DNA of 64,000 nt from Polyporus tsugae. Lineage: Eukaryota > Basidiomycota > Agaricomycetes > Polyporales > Polyporaceae. The notes beneath the pieces are model-generated. The model was not told the origin of the DNA, did not search any database, and saw nothing but the letters and a program-made list of their open reading frames with translations. The stretch covers positions 2,728,001 through 2,792,000 of the forward strand of contig JAHRBS010000001.1 in the NCBI GenBank assembly GCA_024305745.1, in the 5' to 3' direction. Both the position numbers and the translations under genes were made by a program. This document shows, in pieces, positions 1-12,700 of the stretch (positions are counted from its first letter, which is position 1; each line of letters opens with the position of its first letter).

Positions 1-1900
1 GCTGCGAAGGCAAGCAACCATCAGGGCTACGACGTACAAACACACAGAGGCACGCACCGGTCCGTGCCCAGGTTCTTCATGAAGATCATGATATCGCTCT
101 GGACTACGTTCCCGCTCGAGTCGGTACCAACGGTAATGTCGAGCGCGCTCATGGTCTGACGCGTGGCAAGCGAGACGATGCCCGAGTACTGCGACGAGAC
201 CTTGGCCGCCGCGCTCATGATCTTCTGGTCGAGAGCGACAGCGCGGTCGTGCGCGCCGGCGTAATCACCCGTGAACGCATCAATCTGCGATAGCAAGCTC
301 AGTCTGAACGTCGAACGTGGCCAGAGACACAGCAATGGACACGCACCACATCGCCAGTGTTCGAGTAGTGCGTCACGTAGTACGGCCTCCGCTGCTGGAC
401 CGCCCCAGTGGACGTGGTGTACGTGATGGAAGGGTCTCGGACGTATCCAACCGACCAGGTTACGGGAGAGGCGGTCGACTTGATCGTCCCGAGGTCTACC
501 GCCAACGCGAATACGGGGAAGACTCTGTACCGCAGTATGCGTTAGCGGCGAAGCCCAGTGTGCCGAAGCAAGCAACTTACGGCGAGATGGACGAGAATGC
601 AGTGGTCTCGGCGTTCGTAAGGACCCCGTTCGTCTGGAACTCATTACGGGTGTTCGCGTCCACATCTATTTGCCATGTGATGCGAGATTGCGACTGGGCC
701 GACGTTTGAGCGGAAAGATCGGGAATGCGGATAGAGGCTCGGGGAGAGGACTCACGGTAGAGATCGCGTAGTACACCTTCCCGTCTTGCGCCATGTTGTA
801 ATTCTCGGTGTTTTGTTGGGGATTCTGCAACTCTATTTCGTGATAGACGGATTTGCCTGTGTTCGTGTTACTCCAGCGGACCAAACTAGACCTATCGCCA
901 GATGCCCACTCTGCAGACAAAAAGCGTCAACGAGTGGCCCGTAGTTTAGGAGACTATAACGCGTAGAGTGCACGTTTATTCGATATCTTCCCCGCGGCTA
1001 AGTGAATCCCCTCGGGCCCCTGCAGTGTATGTGTTTACCATGACCTACAGCTCCGGACAAGTCGCGCATCACCTTTCTGAGTGCGCTCGTCGCCGTCGTC
1101 GTCGGCCGACCTCAACAGCGGGGGAGCAGCGACATAACCGGCGCCAATGATATGGGGGCCGAGGACGAGCGACGGCGACGGCGACGATCACCAACTGGTA
1201 TGGGCCAGAAAGGAATAACTTACACCGTGGAGATATTATCGGAAGAAGGTAAAGTATCGAAGGTATAGGTATAGGAGACGCTCCAAGCCGCACCTGCAGT
1301 GATGTCGGAGTACACCTGCACGGGATAGCTGTTTCCGTCAAGGGACTCGGCTTCCACAGACACGTAGGAGAATGGGGTTGACTGCTTGACCCAGTCGTCC
1401 GGCTATTGGCATCGTCAGCCTGCTGAGATAGACGACATGCCATTTTGCAAAACAAAAATACGGACCTCGATCGGAGTAAGGAAAGTGACAGTCACGTTCA
1501 TCGGCCCCGCCTGCATGACGAAGATGCTTCGTGTGGGCGTGATCTGAATGTTCGTGACATTTGCGGCGGTGCCCGTCCCATCCGCGCCCAACCACTTGTA
1601 CGTTGTCCCGTTCACCCTAATCTTGCCTGCCCAACCCATGATCGCCTATGGCCTCCGTTCCAGCGTACACCATGTCTAACATAGGAAGAACGGAGGACTC
1701 ACCGACTGGCCCCAAAACAGAGGCCAAGAATTTGGCAGCGTACCGGAAGTGTTTAAGCTCTGATACCATACACTCATGTATGGGTGTTTGACGGCAAGTG
1801 GGATGCTGGCGGGAAAGATAGTCTGTACGGGGCCCTGCGCGCGGACGAGAGACAAGAAACCCGAGAGAAATAGGAAGGACCATAGTGTAGACGGTAGCAT
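1..1900 (-). CDS. Glutaminase A-type protein, tandem copy A (3' part outside window)
   Basis: Secreted GtaA-type glutaminase (DUF5127/DUF4965/DUF1793 family), which in fungi hydrolyses glutamine to glutamate outside the cell. The start at 1898-1900 begins a clear signal peptide (MLPSTLWSFLFLSGFLSL, then ..RAQGPVQTIFP). Family blocks follow across short introns: AVKHPYMSVWYQSLN (about 1800), MGWAGKIRVNGTTYKW (about 1600), TFLTPIEV, DDWVKQSTPFSYVSVEAESL (about 1390), WSVGYVRDPSITY (about 450), then MSAAAKVSSQYS and RQTMSALDITVG (about 150-230). No stop or frame break is visible in these exons. The C-terminal catalytic half and the membrane anchor seen in copies B and C lie left of the window. 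The gene is most similar to the two neighbouring copies, so it belongs to a tandem array. Exon joints were read by eye. Confidence 0.85.
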
Positions 1901-2785
1901 GGCGGGCGAGAGAGTGGAGCCTTGGCCCAGGGGAGGGCCTGAAGAGAGAGGGACCAAGAAGATCGGTAAACGAGGATGGGGGAGGGAGAAGAAGGGGAGA
2001 GTGAGAGCTTGCTGCGATCTCGGTTCGGCACTGGCAGATCCAAGGCAGATCTGCAGCCTCAGGCCCAGGACTCAGTTGACTTCCGGCTCCCATTTGACAG
2101 ATTTCAATCAGCCTCAGACGCCTTGTATCGCCGTCGTTTCAGACCAGTCTCAGAGTCGAATAAGTGAGGTTCTCCTGCAGCCTGTACACTTGGTTTTTAG
2201 CTGAATCGACATGTGTAGAGAAGACACGTACGTTGTCTGGCCGACCAACCTACCAACAGCAACTGGGAGCAAGCTTAAGCTACCCCGGGCCCGTAACTGA
2301 CATGGCACTGGAACAGTCGTGTGCGAACGACGATGGCAGCTCCGGATCCGGGAAAACGATGAAGCACAGCCATGGACTATACTTACGTAATGCATGATCT
2401 GCAAGGGTTTTCAGTCATCGATTATAAGTATCATCCCCGCATTCAGCGACATAGCTTGAACTTTGAACGTCTGGTACGAAACGGATCCATCGATATGTTG
2501 TAATATTCATTCCCCACCATGTATCTTTTGACAAGGTGGTCACGTTCGTGGGGCATAACGTACGTCCTGTACAAGAGCGCGTGAATCGGCGGTGTTCTAG
2601 TCTTGAGAAATCGGAACATGTACATATATCCATTGTGGAGCTTCATATACACCATCCGTTCCTACAGCCGCCGCTAATTTACAACTGTTCTCAGCATGAA
2701 CACTGCGTGAAATTAGAGGACATCGATGAATCTCCCTTTCTTACCGGAATTTGTTCCCTCCGGTCATGACAACCCAAGAACACCT
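1901..2785. other. Upstream region of copy A, paralogous to the upstream regions of copies B and C
   Basis: No gene seen. About 2160-2250 resembles 9095-9160 (upstream of B) and 13650-13720 (upstream of C), sharing a TTCTCCTGC motif and a GCTGAAT(C/T)GAC block. About 2400-2700 resembles 9290-9560 upstream of B but not the region upstream of C. It is therefore duplicated 5' flank, probably including promoter sequence. Confidence 0.6.
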
Positions 2786-3502
2786 GATTTCAGATCAATC
2801 ATTTGATTACTTCGACAGACCCCTTCTACGACAAGCCCAGACATACGGCATAACGATATAGACTGTTTCTGCCCATATTACACGGCCTGTCCCATCCCGG
2901 TAAGCACGCAAACCAAACGAGCCCGAAGTCTATTTCATGCCGTGGTCCAACGAGCTCCCCTTTCTAGATACGCTCCTTGAAATCGGCATTCCACCGTCCC
3001 CACGAAGCCTGTACTTCTGCGAGCGAACTCGAAATCTAGTCCCGCGCTCGACCGCTAGCGGGAAGGAAGTCCGGGACGTTGCGCAGCCCGCCACACTCTC
3101 TGCAGATGTCAACAGACAGATACGCGTTCTTTCCCGCGCACCCTCTTGAACAAGATCGAACGTACAACACTCACAACATCGCGATCATAACCCTGCGGTC
3201 TTAGTTCTCCTCCTCCTCTACCGCCGAATCGAAATTGTACGCCCGGCGCGACCGGACGAACTCCCAGATCCAGCTTGCCGCCATCCCGAACGAAGCTGTG
3301 TAACCGCACCGTCACAGAAGTCAGCGATCCCGGGCAAGTGGAAGAAACGCACGACGAACCATCAGTCCGTCGGCTTGAGAGAGATCGGATCCAGATACTC
3401 TTCTATCCTCCGCAGGCCTCCACATCGAGCATACATATATCCAGGTACATGTACACAAGGCTCAGCAGGCTCGGGAATGCGCCTGCCGGCCCGCCTCAGT
3501 TA

Positions 3503-3529
3503 CAGTATTTAACCGGTCCTTGGGACACC
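3503..3529 (+). repeat. Left terminal inverted repeat of the MITE
   Basis: 27 bp, perfect inverted match to 4155-4181, preceded by TA at 3501-3502. Confidence 0.9.
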
Positions 3530-4154
3530 CAAATGTTGTTGGCCAGCGTGAGCTATCCCTACCGCTCACTCGCGAAATCGAAACAGAGGGTCATGTTGGG
3601 GTACCACTAAATTATCTTAAAACGAGCTTTGGTGGCAAACGGCGGTATTGGAACTGGAATCGAGAACCATCTTTGCGAAAAGCTCTTATCGCGAGTCTAT
3701 GGGTCCTCGGGACAGCTCTTAATTCCCTAATGAAGGAGGCAGCCGATCTAGCCGAGGCTAGCCGGTCCCTCGATATGGGAAATCTCCAATTTAGCGCTGT
3801 CCCGAGGAGAGCACGAACACCGTCTTCGTCTTTTCTGACAAGTATCAAGACTACACAGTTGATTCCCGCCCTGGGGAGGACTCAAATTGCAAGATATGTA
3901 TGTATTGAAGCTCTTGGTGAAGCTATGGATGATTCTATCACCGTTCTGGGGAGATATCCGGTCTAGATTGTCACAGAAATTCAGTTTCCCTGCAATCCGC
4001 CCAAAGACGATGCACCGGAGACCTCAATATTTTGTGTACATCCTCCAAATTCAAGAGCTGGAGTGTTATAACACTTTCATACAATGTTGTAATAAATTTG
4101 AGGCCGCCGGGTGGAAGGGGAAGCGACAAAAAACGAAGTGTCCCGAGGACCCAT

Positions 4155-4181
4155 GGTGTCCCAAGGACCGGTTAAATACTG
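4155..4181 (-). repeat. Right terminal inverted repeat of the MITE
   Basis: 27 bp, perfect inverted match to 3503-3529, followed by TA at 4182-4183. Confidence 0.9.
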
Positions 4182-4655
4182 TAGTCACCCAGCCGGTCAA
4201 GGAGACACAGCCGAACGTACTGCCCTTGCCCTTCACGGGCTCCACCTCGACATCTCGTACGAGCATGCATGCTACCCGTGAAGAACGCGCCGTCGGGACG
4301 CAGTTCCTCAGCTTCGTCTCCTTGCCGTCCGTCCCAATAAGGCAGACGGTGGATCCGTCCGCCGTGCTGGCTGATCGGGGAGCTCGGCGCGGACGATGCG
4401 ACGCTCCAGGGGTGGGAGGATGCCGAAGAGAAGACGACGATCTGCCAAAAGATAACTTCTCGATCTCGACGCTGCGCCCGGGCTACGTTCTCGTAAACCT
4501 AGAGACAAGGATGAGACGACACCTCAGCACCGGTGGGAGACCCCATCGCAACGTGTGAACGTCGGCATTATCTTGGGAAGAGGGTTTAGGTTTGAGGTCC
4601 AGGATAGCTCCAGATAACAAGGCAACGAAACGGCGGTCTTGAAATCTAGTGAGAT

Positions 4656-5101
4656 GTTAACATGAGCGTGAATGAATGTCGTATACTGACCTTACTTACC
4701 TGGATCGCGAGCCTGAGGAGATCAAGTTTCAACGCGAACAGGGCAGGGCATACGAGCTTGTTGACCCTCGGGCCGTCCAGGTTCTGTTCAATGTGCTTGT
4801 ACGTTAGCGATGGCCGCCCTCTTCTCCTTGTAGGAGGCGTAGTACGAAGTCCATGGCAGAGCAAGGTAAACCAATGGCCGAGACTCGAGTCCCACCTGGT
4901 GATGATATGCATTTACATCCAAAAATAGAACAGCGAAAGAGTGGCTGCAAGAAAAAATAGAAACGCAGTTGAAACTACAGTACGTTAGAACACGCAACGG
5001 GAGGACGAAAGAAAAGCAAATGATACACGGTAAACAAAGCCGAACACGACGAGCATCCGCCCGGTCAAAACCCCTCCCACTCCACGGGCCGCACGATGCC
5101 C
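4656..5101. other. Region between the GCS1 pseudogene and copy B; possible exon debris
   Basis: On the minus strand, 4695-4800 can be read as an open stretch containing EQNLDGPRVNKLVCPALF that ends at a good GTAAGT donor. It resembles a genuine exon, but I do not recognise it and find no partner exons. About 4950-5100 resembles 9580-9720 downstream of copy C, so it is the duplicated 3' flank of the glutaminase genes. Confidence 0.35.
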
Positions 5102-8100
5102 CTACTCCTCGTCGTACTCTGGCGGCGGCTCGAGCCGCTCCGCCCGAATCTCCTGCATCACCCGCCGCAAGTTCTCCACCTCCGCCCGGAGCCCCAGCAC
5201 GTCCGTCGACGAGACCGAGGACCCGCCCGAGGCCCCCGGAGAAAGGAGATCCCTGCTCGACGCGGACCCCGTCTGTGAGCCGATATTGGACGACGTGGCG
5301 ACCGACGGCGCGTAATGGTGCGTCCTGTTCAGCGCCGCCTCGCGCGCCTTCGAGGAGGGGCCAGACGGCAGCATCGGATTGCTCTCGTACGCGTCCGACG
5401 CATACGCCAAGTTCGTCCCCGGCCCCTGGTACGCGCCCACGTCAGCCGTTCCGATCCCTGCAAAGCCCGCAGTCGTGTCCGAGTGCGCGTTGGCGGGCAC
5501 GTAGTCCGAGCCGGTCCCGGCGTAGAAGGAAGAATCGTGCATGGAGGGCGCCGTGGAGTTTTGGTAGTACGGTGTGAGCGTAGGGTGATGCGGGGCCTGT
5601 TCCGCGACCTCGCCCTTCTCCGCTTCTTCGTACTGCTGTTTGCGCCTCTTGCGGATGATGAAAATGAAAATGGCTACAGTGATACCAACGATGGCCAGAC
5701 CGCCGATCACACCACCGACGATCGCACCGACGTTGGTACTCGATCCCGATCCCCCATTGTGCTGACCCCCAGACCCGCCGGTCGAATCGGTAGAAATGGT
5801 CTGGTTGGGAACACTGCGGGAGGTGGTCAGAATCCCAACCATCCCACCAGGGTTCTTAACTTACGTAAGTGCGAGGTGCGAGAACACGCCGCCAAGTGCA
5901 GGTCTGGGAAGTACGTGTCAGCTATAGCAACACCACGGGAGCGCTGCAAACAACCATACTCACCCAGCAAACCCATTCTTGCCCGCGCCCGATGAGACGT
6001 CGTATCGCTCCGGGAATACCCCCGACGTCTGGTTGAAATTCGCATGGTTGTGGACACGACTGACCAGGCTGTCCCGCACCGTGCTGTCTGACACATACGC
6101 AGACGCAAACAAGATCCATGCTGAAAAGATCGAATAGTCAGTCCACGGTCTAGGGGCGAAAAGAACTCGAACCGCTCACCCGCATTGCCGACCTGTCCGC
6201 TTGTACTGTCAATGGGCAAGCCCAGCTGCGAGGCCGTCGCCAACAGGCTGCTGAGGTACTGCGTCTGCTGGTCGATCGTCTGCAAAGCCGTGAATAACAC
6301 GTCCGTCAAGCGATTGGCTCCGACCCATAGCTTACCGACTGGGGCACGAAGTTTAGCCCAAGCAGCTTGTCCGCGAACATATTGTAGAATAGCGACCACG
6401 ACTGCTGGTCGCCATAGTTTCCGAGCAAGCGCGACCCACCGGAGGACGCCGCGAGCGACAGCCACGAGCCAAGAAGCGACGAGGCTTGGCCCTGAAGTCC
6501 TCATCCTGTCGGTCAGCCGGCCCAAAACGCAAACCAACTTCGTCTGCAACTCACGTCGTACTGCGTCGCATCCTGGTTTTCGCCGACCGCACGCGCGATC
6601 TCAGCCATAGCCTTCACGCCGATGATGCCCTTGATGGCGATATTCGCCAACGCAGTAGTGGTCCCATCCTGGTTTGTCCTGACAAGCCGCTATCAGCACG
6701 AGCCCTTCGTCCATGCCGAGCCAGAGCACGACGTACTGGTTCCCAGATTTCGCCGCGTTGCTGACAAGGTAGTCCGCCCATCGCTTTGTCGTGTTGTACT
6801 GCCAAAAAACATCGTTGAGCACGCACCGAGTCAATCCCGCTTGCCTTAACTCACATATTGCGAGAGCAACGTCCCGTCGCCCGATATCCTCGCGTGCGCG
6901 AGCAGCGTGATGAGCATATTACCAGACTCTGAGGAAACGCGGATGCGACACCAGTCAGATCAACAATGATGCGCAGGGCCGAGGTGGGAAGGACACTCAC
7001 GCTCGACGCCCTGTTGAGGCATGGCGCTAGGGCCAGACGCGGCGGGATATGCGCTGCCAATGTCCGCCGCGGCCGACGTCTGGTCCGTCAGACTGGCCTG
7101 GGATGCCATCAGCGGGTTCAGCAGCGCGCCGCCGATCGACGCGTTCAGGTACAGGAATGTCGGGAACGCCGCGTAGATGTGCTCCACAGGATTCACACGG
7201 CTGCGAAGGCAAGCAACCATGAGGGCTACGACGTACAAACACACAGAGGCACGCACCGGTCCGTGCCCAGGTTCTTCATGAAGATCATGATATCGCTCTG
7301 GACTACGTTCCCGCTCGAGTCAGTACCAACGGTAATGTCGAGCGCGCTCATAGTCTGGCGCATGGCGAGGGAGACAATGTCCGAATACTGCGACGAAACC
7401 TTGGCCGCCGCGCTCATGATCTTCTGGTCGAGAGCCACCGCGCGGGCATGCGCTCCCACATCGTCGCCCGTGAACGCGTCAATCTGTGATAGCAAGCTCA
7501 GTCGAAATGCCGAACGTGGCTGGAAACACAGCAATGGACACACACCGCATCGGCAATGTTCGAATACTGCGTCACATAGTACGGCCTCCGCTGCTGGATC
7601 GCCCCAGTGGACGTGGTGTACGTGATGGAAGGGTCTCGGACGTATCCCACCGACCAGGTTACGGGAGAGGCGGTCGACTTGATCGTCCCGAGGTCAACCG
7701 CCAGCGCGAATACTGTGAAGACTCTATACAGTATTTCTATATGAGCGATGAAACCAGGCGTGTCGAAGCAAGGGACCTACGGCGAGATGGACGCGAACGC
7801 CGTAGACTGGGCGTTCGTAAGGACACCATTCGCTTGGAACCCATTACGGGTCGTCGCGTCCAGGTCTATTTGCCAAGTAATGCGGGATTGCGACTACACC
7901 GTCTTTGAGCAGAAAGCCCGGGGATGCAGATGGGACTTCGGGGAGAGTACTCACAGTAGAGATCGCGTAGTACGCCTTGCCATCCTGCGCTTGGTCCACA
8001 ATCTCAAGGTTCTGCTGGGGACTCTGCAATTGTATCTCATGGTAAACGGATTTGCCTGTGTTCACGTTGTTCCACTGCACCACACTTGACCTATTCCCAG

Positions 8101-8760
8101 ATACCCACTCTGCAAATGGTGTTATGAGCAATCTGCCGTTGGGGAGATGCGCCGAGTCGTACCTGCACTGATGTCAGAGTACACCTGCACGGGATAGCTA
8201 TGTCCGTCAAGGGACTCGGCTTCCACGGATACGTAGGAGAACGGAATCGACTGCTTGACCCAATCGTCGGGCTATTGGCGCCGTCAGCCTGCTGAGACAT
8301 CGTTTCGAAAAGCAGACCCACACACCTCGATCGGAGTCAGGAAAGTGACAGTCACGTTCATCGGCCCCGCCTGCATGACGAAGATGCTTCGTGTAGGTGT
8401 GATCTCAATGTTCGTAACATTTGCGGGGGTGCCCGTCCCATCCGCGCCCATCCACTTGTATGTCGTTCCGTTCACCCTAATCTTGCCTGCCCAGCCCATG
8501 ATTGCCTACAGCCTCCGTTCCAGCGTACGCCATGTCTGACATGGGAAGAGCGGAGGACTCACTGACTGGCCCCAGAACAGAGGCCAAGAATTTGACAGGG
8601 TGCCGGAAGTGTTTAAGCTCTGATACCATACACTCATGTATGGGTGTTTGACGGCAAGTGGGATACTGGCAGGGAAGATAGTTCGTACGGGGCCTTGCGC
8701 GCAGACGAGAGACGAGAGACCCGAGAGAAGTAGGAAAGACCATAATGTAGATGGGAGCAT
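5102..8760 (-). CDS. Glutaminase A-type protein with C-terminal membrane anchor, copy B
   Basis: Complete secreted GtaA-type glutaminase. The start at 8758-8760 opens a signal peptide (MLPSTLWSFLLLSGLSSL..CAQG). Family blocks in order: AVKHPYMSVWYQSLN (8640), MGWAGKIRVNGTTYKW (8490), KIMSAAAKVSSQYSDIVSL (7400), NPVEHIYAAFPTFLYLNAS (7170), YNTTKRWADYLVSNAAKSGN (6790), DGTTTALANIAIKGIIGVKA (6650), TQYLSSLLATASQLGLP (6240), AWILFASAYVSDSTVR (6110) and HNHANFNQTSGVFPERYDV (6030). After the enzymatic part a short intron leads to a Ser/Gly linker, one membrane segment (AIVGGVIGGLAIVGITVAIF, about 5700) and a basic stop-transfer RKRRKQQ. A cytoplasmic tail of about 180 residues, ending EPPPEYDEE, follows. 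The enzyme should face outside on a single-pass anchor. All exons read appear open; roughly 900 residues are expected. Confidence 0.88.
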
Positions 8761-9721
8761 GGCAGGCAAGAGGGCGGAGCCCTGGCCAGGGGCAGGATTC
8801 GAGGAGAGAGAGACCAAGGGGATAGGTAAACAGGTGTGGGGAAAGGCAGGAGATTAGCTAGAGGAAGGGGCAAGAGTGAGAGAAGGGCTTGCTGCGATCT
8901 TGGTTCGGCAGAGGATCCGGCTGGCTTCCAGTGCTAACTGATGGTCCATCGGCCTCCCATTTGACAGATCACAATCAGACCCTACCGCCTTCCATCGTCG
9001 TCGTTTCAGACCATGTAAGAAGGGTCAACCGCGCCGTTAACGCCATAACGTTGGCGCGTCGCCCATGGAGTCCCGGTCTCGGAGTCGGATAAGTGACGTT
9101 CTCCTGCGCTTGGCTTTTCGCTGAATTGACCTGTGTGAAGAAGGCACGTACGTTGTCTCGAGTGAGCAGGAAACCCGTGACATGGCACTGGAACAGCCGT
9201 GTGTGAACGATGATGGCAGCTCCGTTCAAGAGCGGAGAGCATGCAGGAAGCACAGCCCTGGCACTATTCTGGCAAATGTGCTTACGTAACTTTCATGATG
9301 CGTGGATGATCTGCAATGCCGGGCCTCGGGTCTGGTACTGTACGGACCAGAATCTGTGTTGTACTTACAGCCTTACACTCATTATACGCAGGATGACACC
9401 CTCTCTAAGCGCGTGTATCGGCGGCGTGCTGGTCCTGAGAAATTGGTACATACCCGGGCATGAGTGCATGACACGGTAGTACGACGCTAACCGAAGTACA
9501 TAAGTGTGAAGTGTAAAAGTTCCGGTCGCCGCTAACTTACAAATGTTCTCAAGCATGAGCCTCAGGGATGGATGCAATAGCATGTAGGTTAGGACATGCA
9601 ACGGGGAGAGCAAAAGCAGAGCAAAGGATACACAGCAAACAGAGCTGAACGCGGCGAGCATCCACCCAATCGGCATCCCTCCCACTCCACGGGCCACCGA
9701 GACCTACTCCTACTCCGGATC
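8761..9721. other. Intergenic region between copies B and C
   Basis: No gene seen. 9095-9160 and 9290-9560 repeat sequence found upstream of copy A. 9580-9721 resembles the 3' flank of copy B. The region therefore holds the presumed promoter of B and the 3' untranslated flank of C. Confidence 0.55.
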
Positions 9722-12700
9722 CTACTCCTCGACATACTCTGGTGGCGGCTCAAACTGCTCCGCCCGGATCTCCTGCATCACCCGCCGCAAATTCTCCACC
9801 TCCGCCCGGAGCCCCAGCACGTCCGTCGGCGAGATCGAGCTCACACCCGAAGCCCCCGGAGAAAGGAGATCCCTACTCGTCTCGGAGCCTGTCTGCGAGC
9901 CGATATTGGACGACGTGGCGACCGACGGCGCGTGGTAGTGCGCCCTATTCAACGCCACCTCGCGCACCTTCGACGGTGCGGCCGGCGACGGCGATACGAC
10001 GGTGCTTTCGAACGCGTCCGACAGGTGCGCCAGGGTGGTGCTCGACGGGTACGAGATGTCCACGTTCGGTCCCCGGTGCGCTCCCATGTCGCCCGTTCCG
10101 ATTCCTGCAAAGCCCGCCGTCGTGTCCGATCCGTTTCCAGTGGCGTAGGCTCCCCCGGCCGGGGAGTTCTGGTAGTACGGCGCGAGCGTAGGGTGGTGCG
10201 GTGCCGGTTCCACGACCTCGGCTTTCTTATATTGGTGTTTGCGCCTCTTGCGGAGAACGACGAACACGATCACCACAACGATACCAACGATCACCAGACC
10301 GCCGATCACACCGCCCACGATCGCGCCGATATTGCTGCTTGATCTGGATCCTCCGCTCGGCTCGTCTCCGGGATCGCCAATAGAACCAGCAGAGATGGTC
10401 TTGTTTGGAACACTGCGCAAGACGATGTTGAGAATTCCAACCATATATCACGGGCAGGGTCCTATGTAGCTTACGTGAGGGCGAGATGGGAGAACAGGCC
10501 GCCAAGTGGAGGGCTGGGGAGTAAGTGTCAGTTACAGCAACGCTATGGAAGCATTAAAACCGACCGCACTCACCCAGCGAACCCGTTCCTAGCGGCGTTG
10601 TTCGCGACGTTATATCTCTCCGGGAAGACTCCAGAGCTCTGATTGAAGTTCGCGTGGTTGTACACGCCCTGGATCATGTTGTACCGCACCGTGGTGTCTG
10701 ACACGAACGCAGATGTGAACAAGGTCCATGCTGAAGGGACCGACTCGGCATCAACTCGGGTGTCTAGGGAGGAAAAGGACCCGGATGGCTCACCTGCATT
10801 GCCGTACGGTGTTGCATTGTCAATGGGCAAGCCATACTGGGAAGCCGTCGGCAGCAGGCTGCTTAAGTATTGTGTCTGCATGTCAATGAGCTAAAACGAA
10901 GAGGAATAAGACGTGCGCCAAGTAGTCAGCTGTCGACTCGTAGCTTACCGACTGGGGTACGAAGTTTAGCCCAAGCATCTTATCGGCGAAGATGTTGTAC
11001 ATCAAGGACCACGACAGCTGGTCATCATAGTTTCCAAGCAAGCGCGACCCGCCTGAGGACGTCGCGAGTGACAGGAACGAACTGAGGAGCGTAGAGGCTC
11101 GGTTCTATAGCCCTCATTTAGTTCGCCATCTCTCACAAAATGCAAACCGAGGACCAGCCGCAACTCACACCGTACTGTGTCGCATCGGCATCTTCCCCGA
11201 TCGCATGTGCGATATCCGCCATAGCCCTCACGCCAATAATACCCTTGAGAGCGATGTTCGTCAAGTCACCGGCGTCCCCATCCTGGTTTGTCCTGACGAG
11301 CCTTAATCAGCACAATCCAATCGCCCGATTGGGGATCCGGAGCAATACTTACTGGTCGCCGGGCTGCAGAGAGTTGTTTACGAGGTAGTCCGCCCATCGC
11401 TCCAGCGTGCTGTACTGCAAACAAACCATGCTTCAGCACGCACACCGGGTTCACGGCACCGCGCCTACGTACAAATCGCGAGAGCAACGATCCGTCGCCT
11501 GATGTCCTCGCGTGGGCGAGCAGCATGATGAGCATATTGCCGGACTCTGAGGAAACGCAATGTAAACGACCGATCCCGCAGCTCGAGGTGCGAAAGGCGC
11601 ACGTTCAACGCCTACTGTAGGCACGGCGTGAGGTCCGGGCGCGACGGGATATGTGTTGTCTCCAAGGTCCTTCGCTGCATATGCCTGGCCCGTCAGACTG
11701 GCTTGGGACTCCATCAGCGGGTTCAGCAGCGCGCCGCCAATCGACGCGTTTAGGTACAGGAATGTCGGGAACGCCGCGTAGACGTGCTCCACAGGATTTA
11801 CACGCCTACCAATGCAAGTAACCATGAAGGACGCGATGTACAAGTATACTGAACGCAAACGGAGGTACATACCGGTCCGTGCCCAGGTTCTTCATGAAGA
11901 TCTTGATGTCGCTCGGGACGAGGTTCCCGCTCGAGTCAGTACCAACGGTAATGTCGAGCGCGCTCATGGTCTGGCGCGTGGCAAGCGCGACGATGTCCGA
12001 GTACTGCGACGAGACCTTGGCCGCCGCGCTCATGATCTTCTGATCGAGAGCCACCGCGCGGTCATGCGCTCCCGCATAGTCGCCCGTGAACGCATCAATC
12101 TGTGATAGTAAGTTCAGTCGGAACGTCGAACGTGGCTGGAAACACAGCAATGAACACACACCGCATCACCAATGTTAGAGTATTGTGTCACATAGTACGG
12201 CCTCCGCTGCTGGATCGCCCCACTGGCCGTGGTGTACGTGATGGAAGGGTCTCGGACGTATCCGATCGACCAGGTTACGGGAGAAGCGGTCGACTTGATC
12301 GTCCCGAGGTCAACCGCCAGAGCAAATACAGTGAAGTTCCTATATGGGAGGATTCGTGAGCGACGGGACCCGACGTTCCAAAGGAAATGACTTACGGCGA
12401 GATGGACGCGAATGCCATAGATTTCGAGTTCGTAAGGAGGCCGTTCGTCTGGAACCCATTACGGGTCGTCGCATCCAGGTCTATTTGCCACGTGATGCGA
12501 GTTTGCGACTGGGTCGATGGTGAGCGGAAACCCGGGGATGCGGACGAGGGCTCGGGGAAAGCACTCACGGTAGAGATCGCGTAGTACACCTTGCCGTCCT
12601 GCGTCTGGTTCGCAATCTCAAGGTTCTGCTGGGGACTCTGCAATTGTATCTGATGGTAGACGGATTTGCTTGTGTTAACATTGTTCCACTGCACTGAACT

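Larger units (their letters stand above)
3503..4181. mobile_element. Non-autonomous DNA transposon (MITE-like) with 27-bp perfect terminal inverted repeats
   Basis: Left end 3503-3529 (starting CAGTATTTAACCGG) and right end 4155-4181 are exact reverse complements. Both ends are flanked by TA (3501-3502 and 4182-4183), as expected for a TA target-site duplication. Length is 679 bp. The insert has no counterpart in the intact GCS1 gene, which shows the insertion came after the duplication or affected only this copy. No transposase was found inside. The TA duplication and CAGT terminus suggest a Tc1/mariner-type element mobilised in trans. Confidence 0.88.
2790..4655 (-). pseudogene. Decayed duplicate of the 3' part of glutamate-cysteine ligase (GCS1)
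   Basis: The segment aligns by eye with 14490-15660 of the intact GCS1 gene in the same orientation. Matching pieces are the C-terminal exon (2990-3110 versus 14695-14815), the exon coding SWI(W/R)(E/D)FVRS (about 3240), the coding stretch near 3360-3490 and the stretch at 4190-4650. Frames are broken: the counterpart of the [10 protein letters not shown] segment reads NYDRRVMIAM here, and the copy stops near 4655, so the N-terminal two thirds of GCS1 are absent. A 679-bp inverted-repeat element splits the pseudogene at 3503-4181. It lies between glutaminase copies A and B, so it records duplication of a glutaminase plus the adjacent end of GCS1. No function is expected. Confidence 0.85.
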
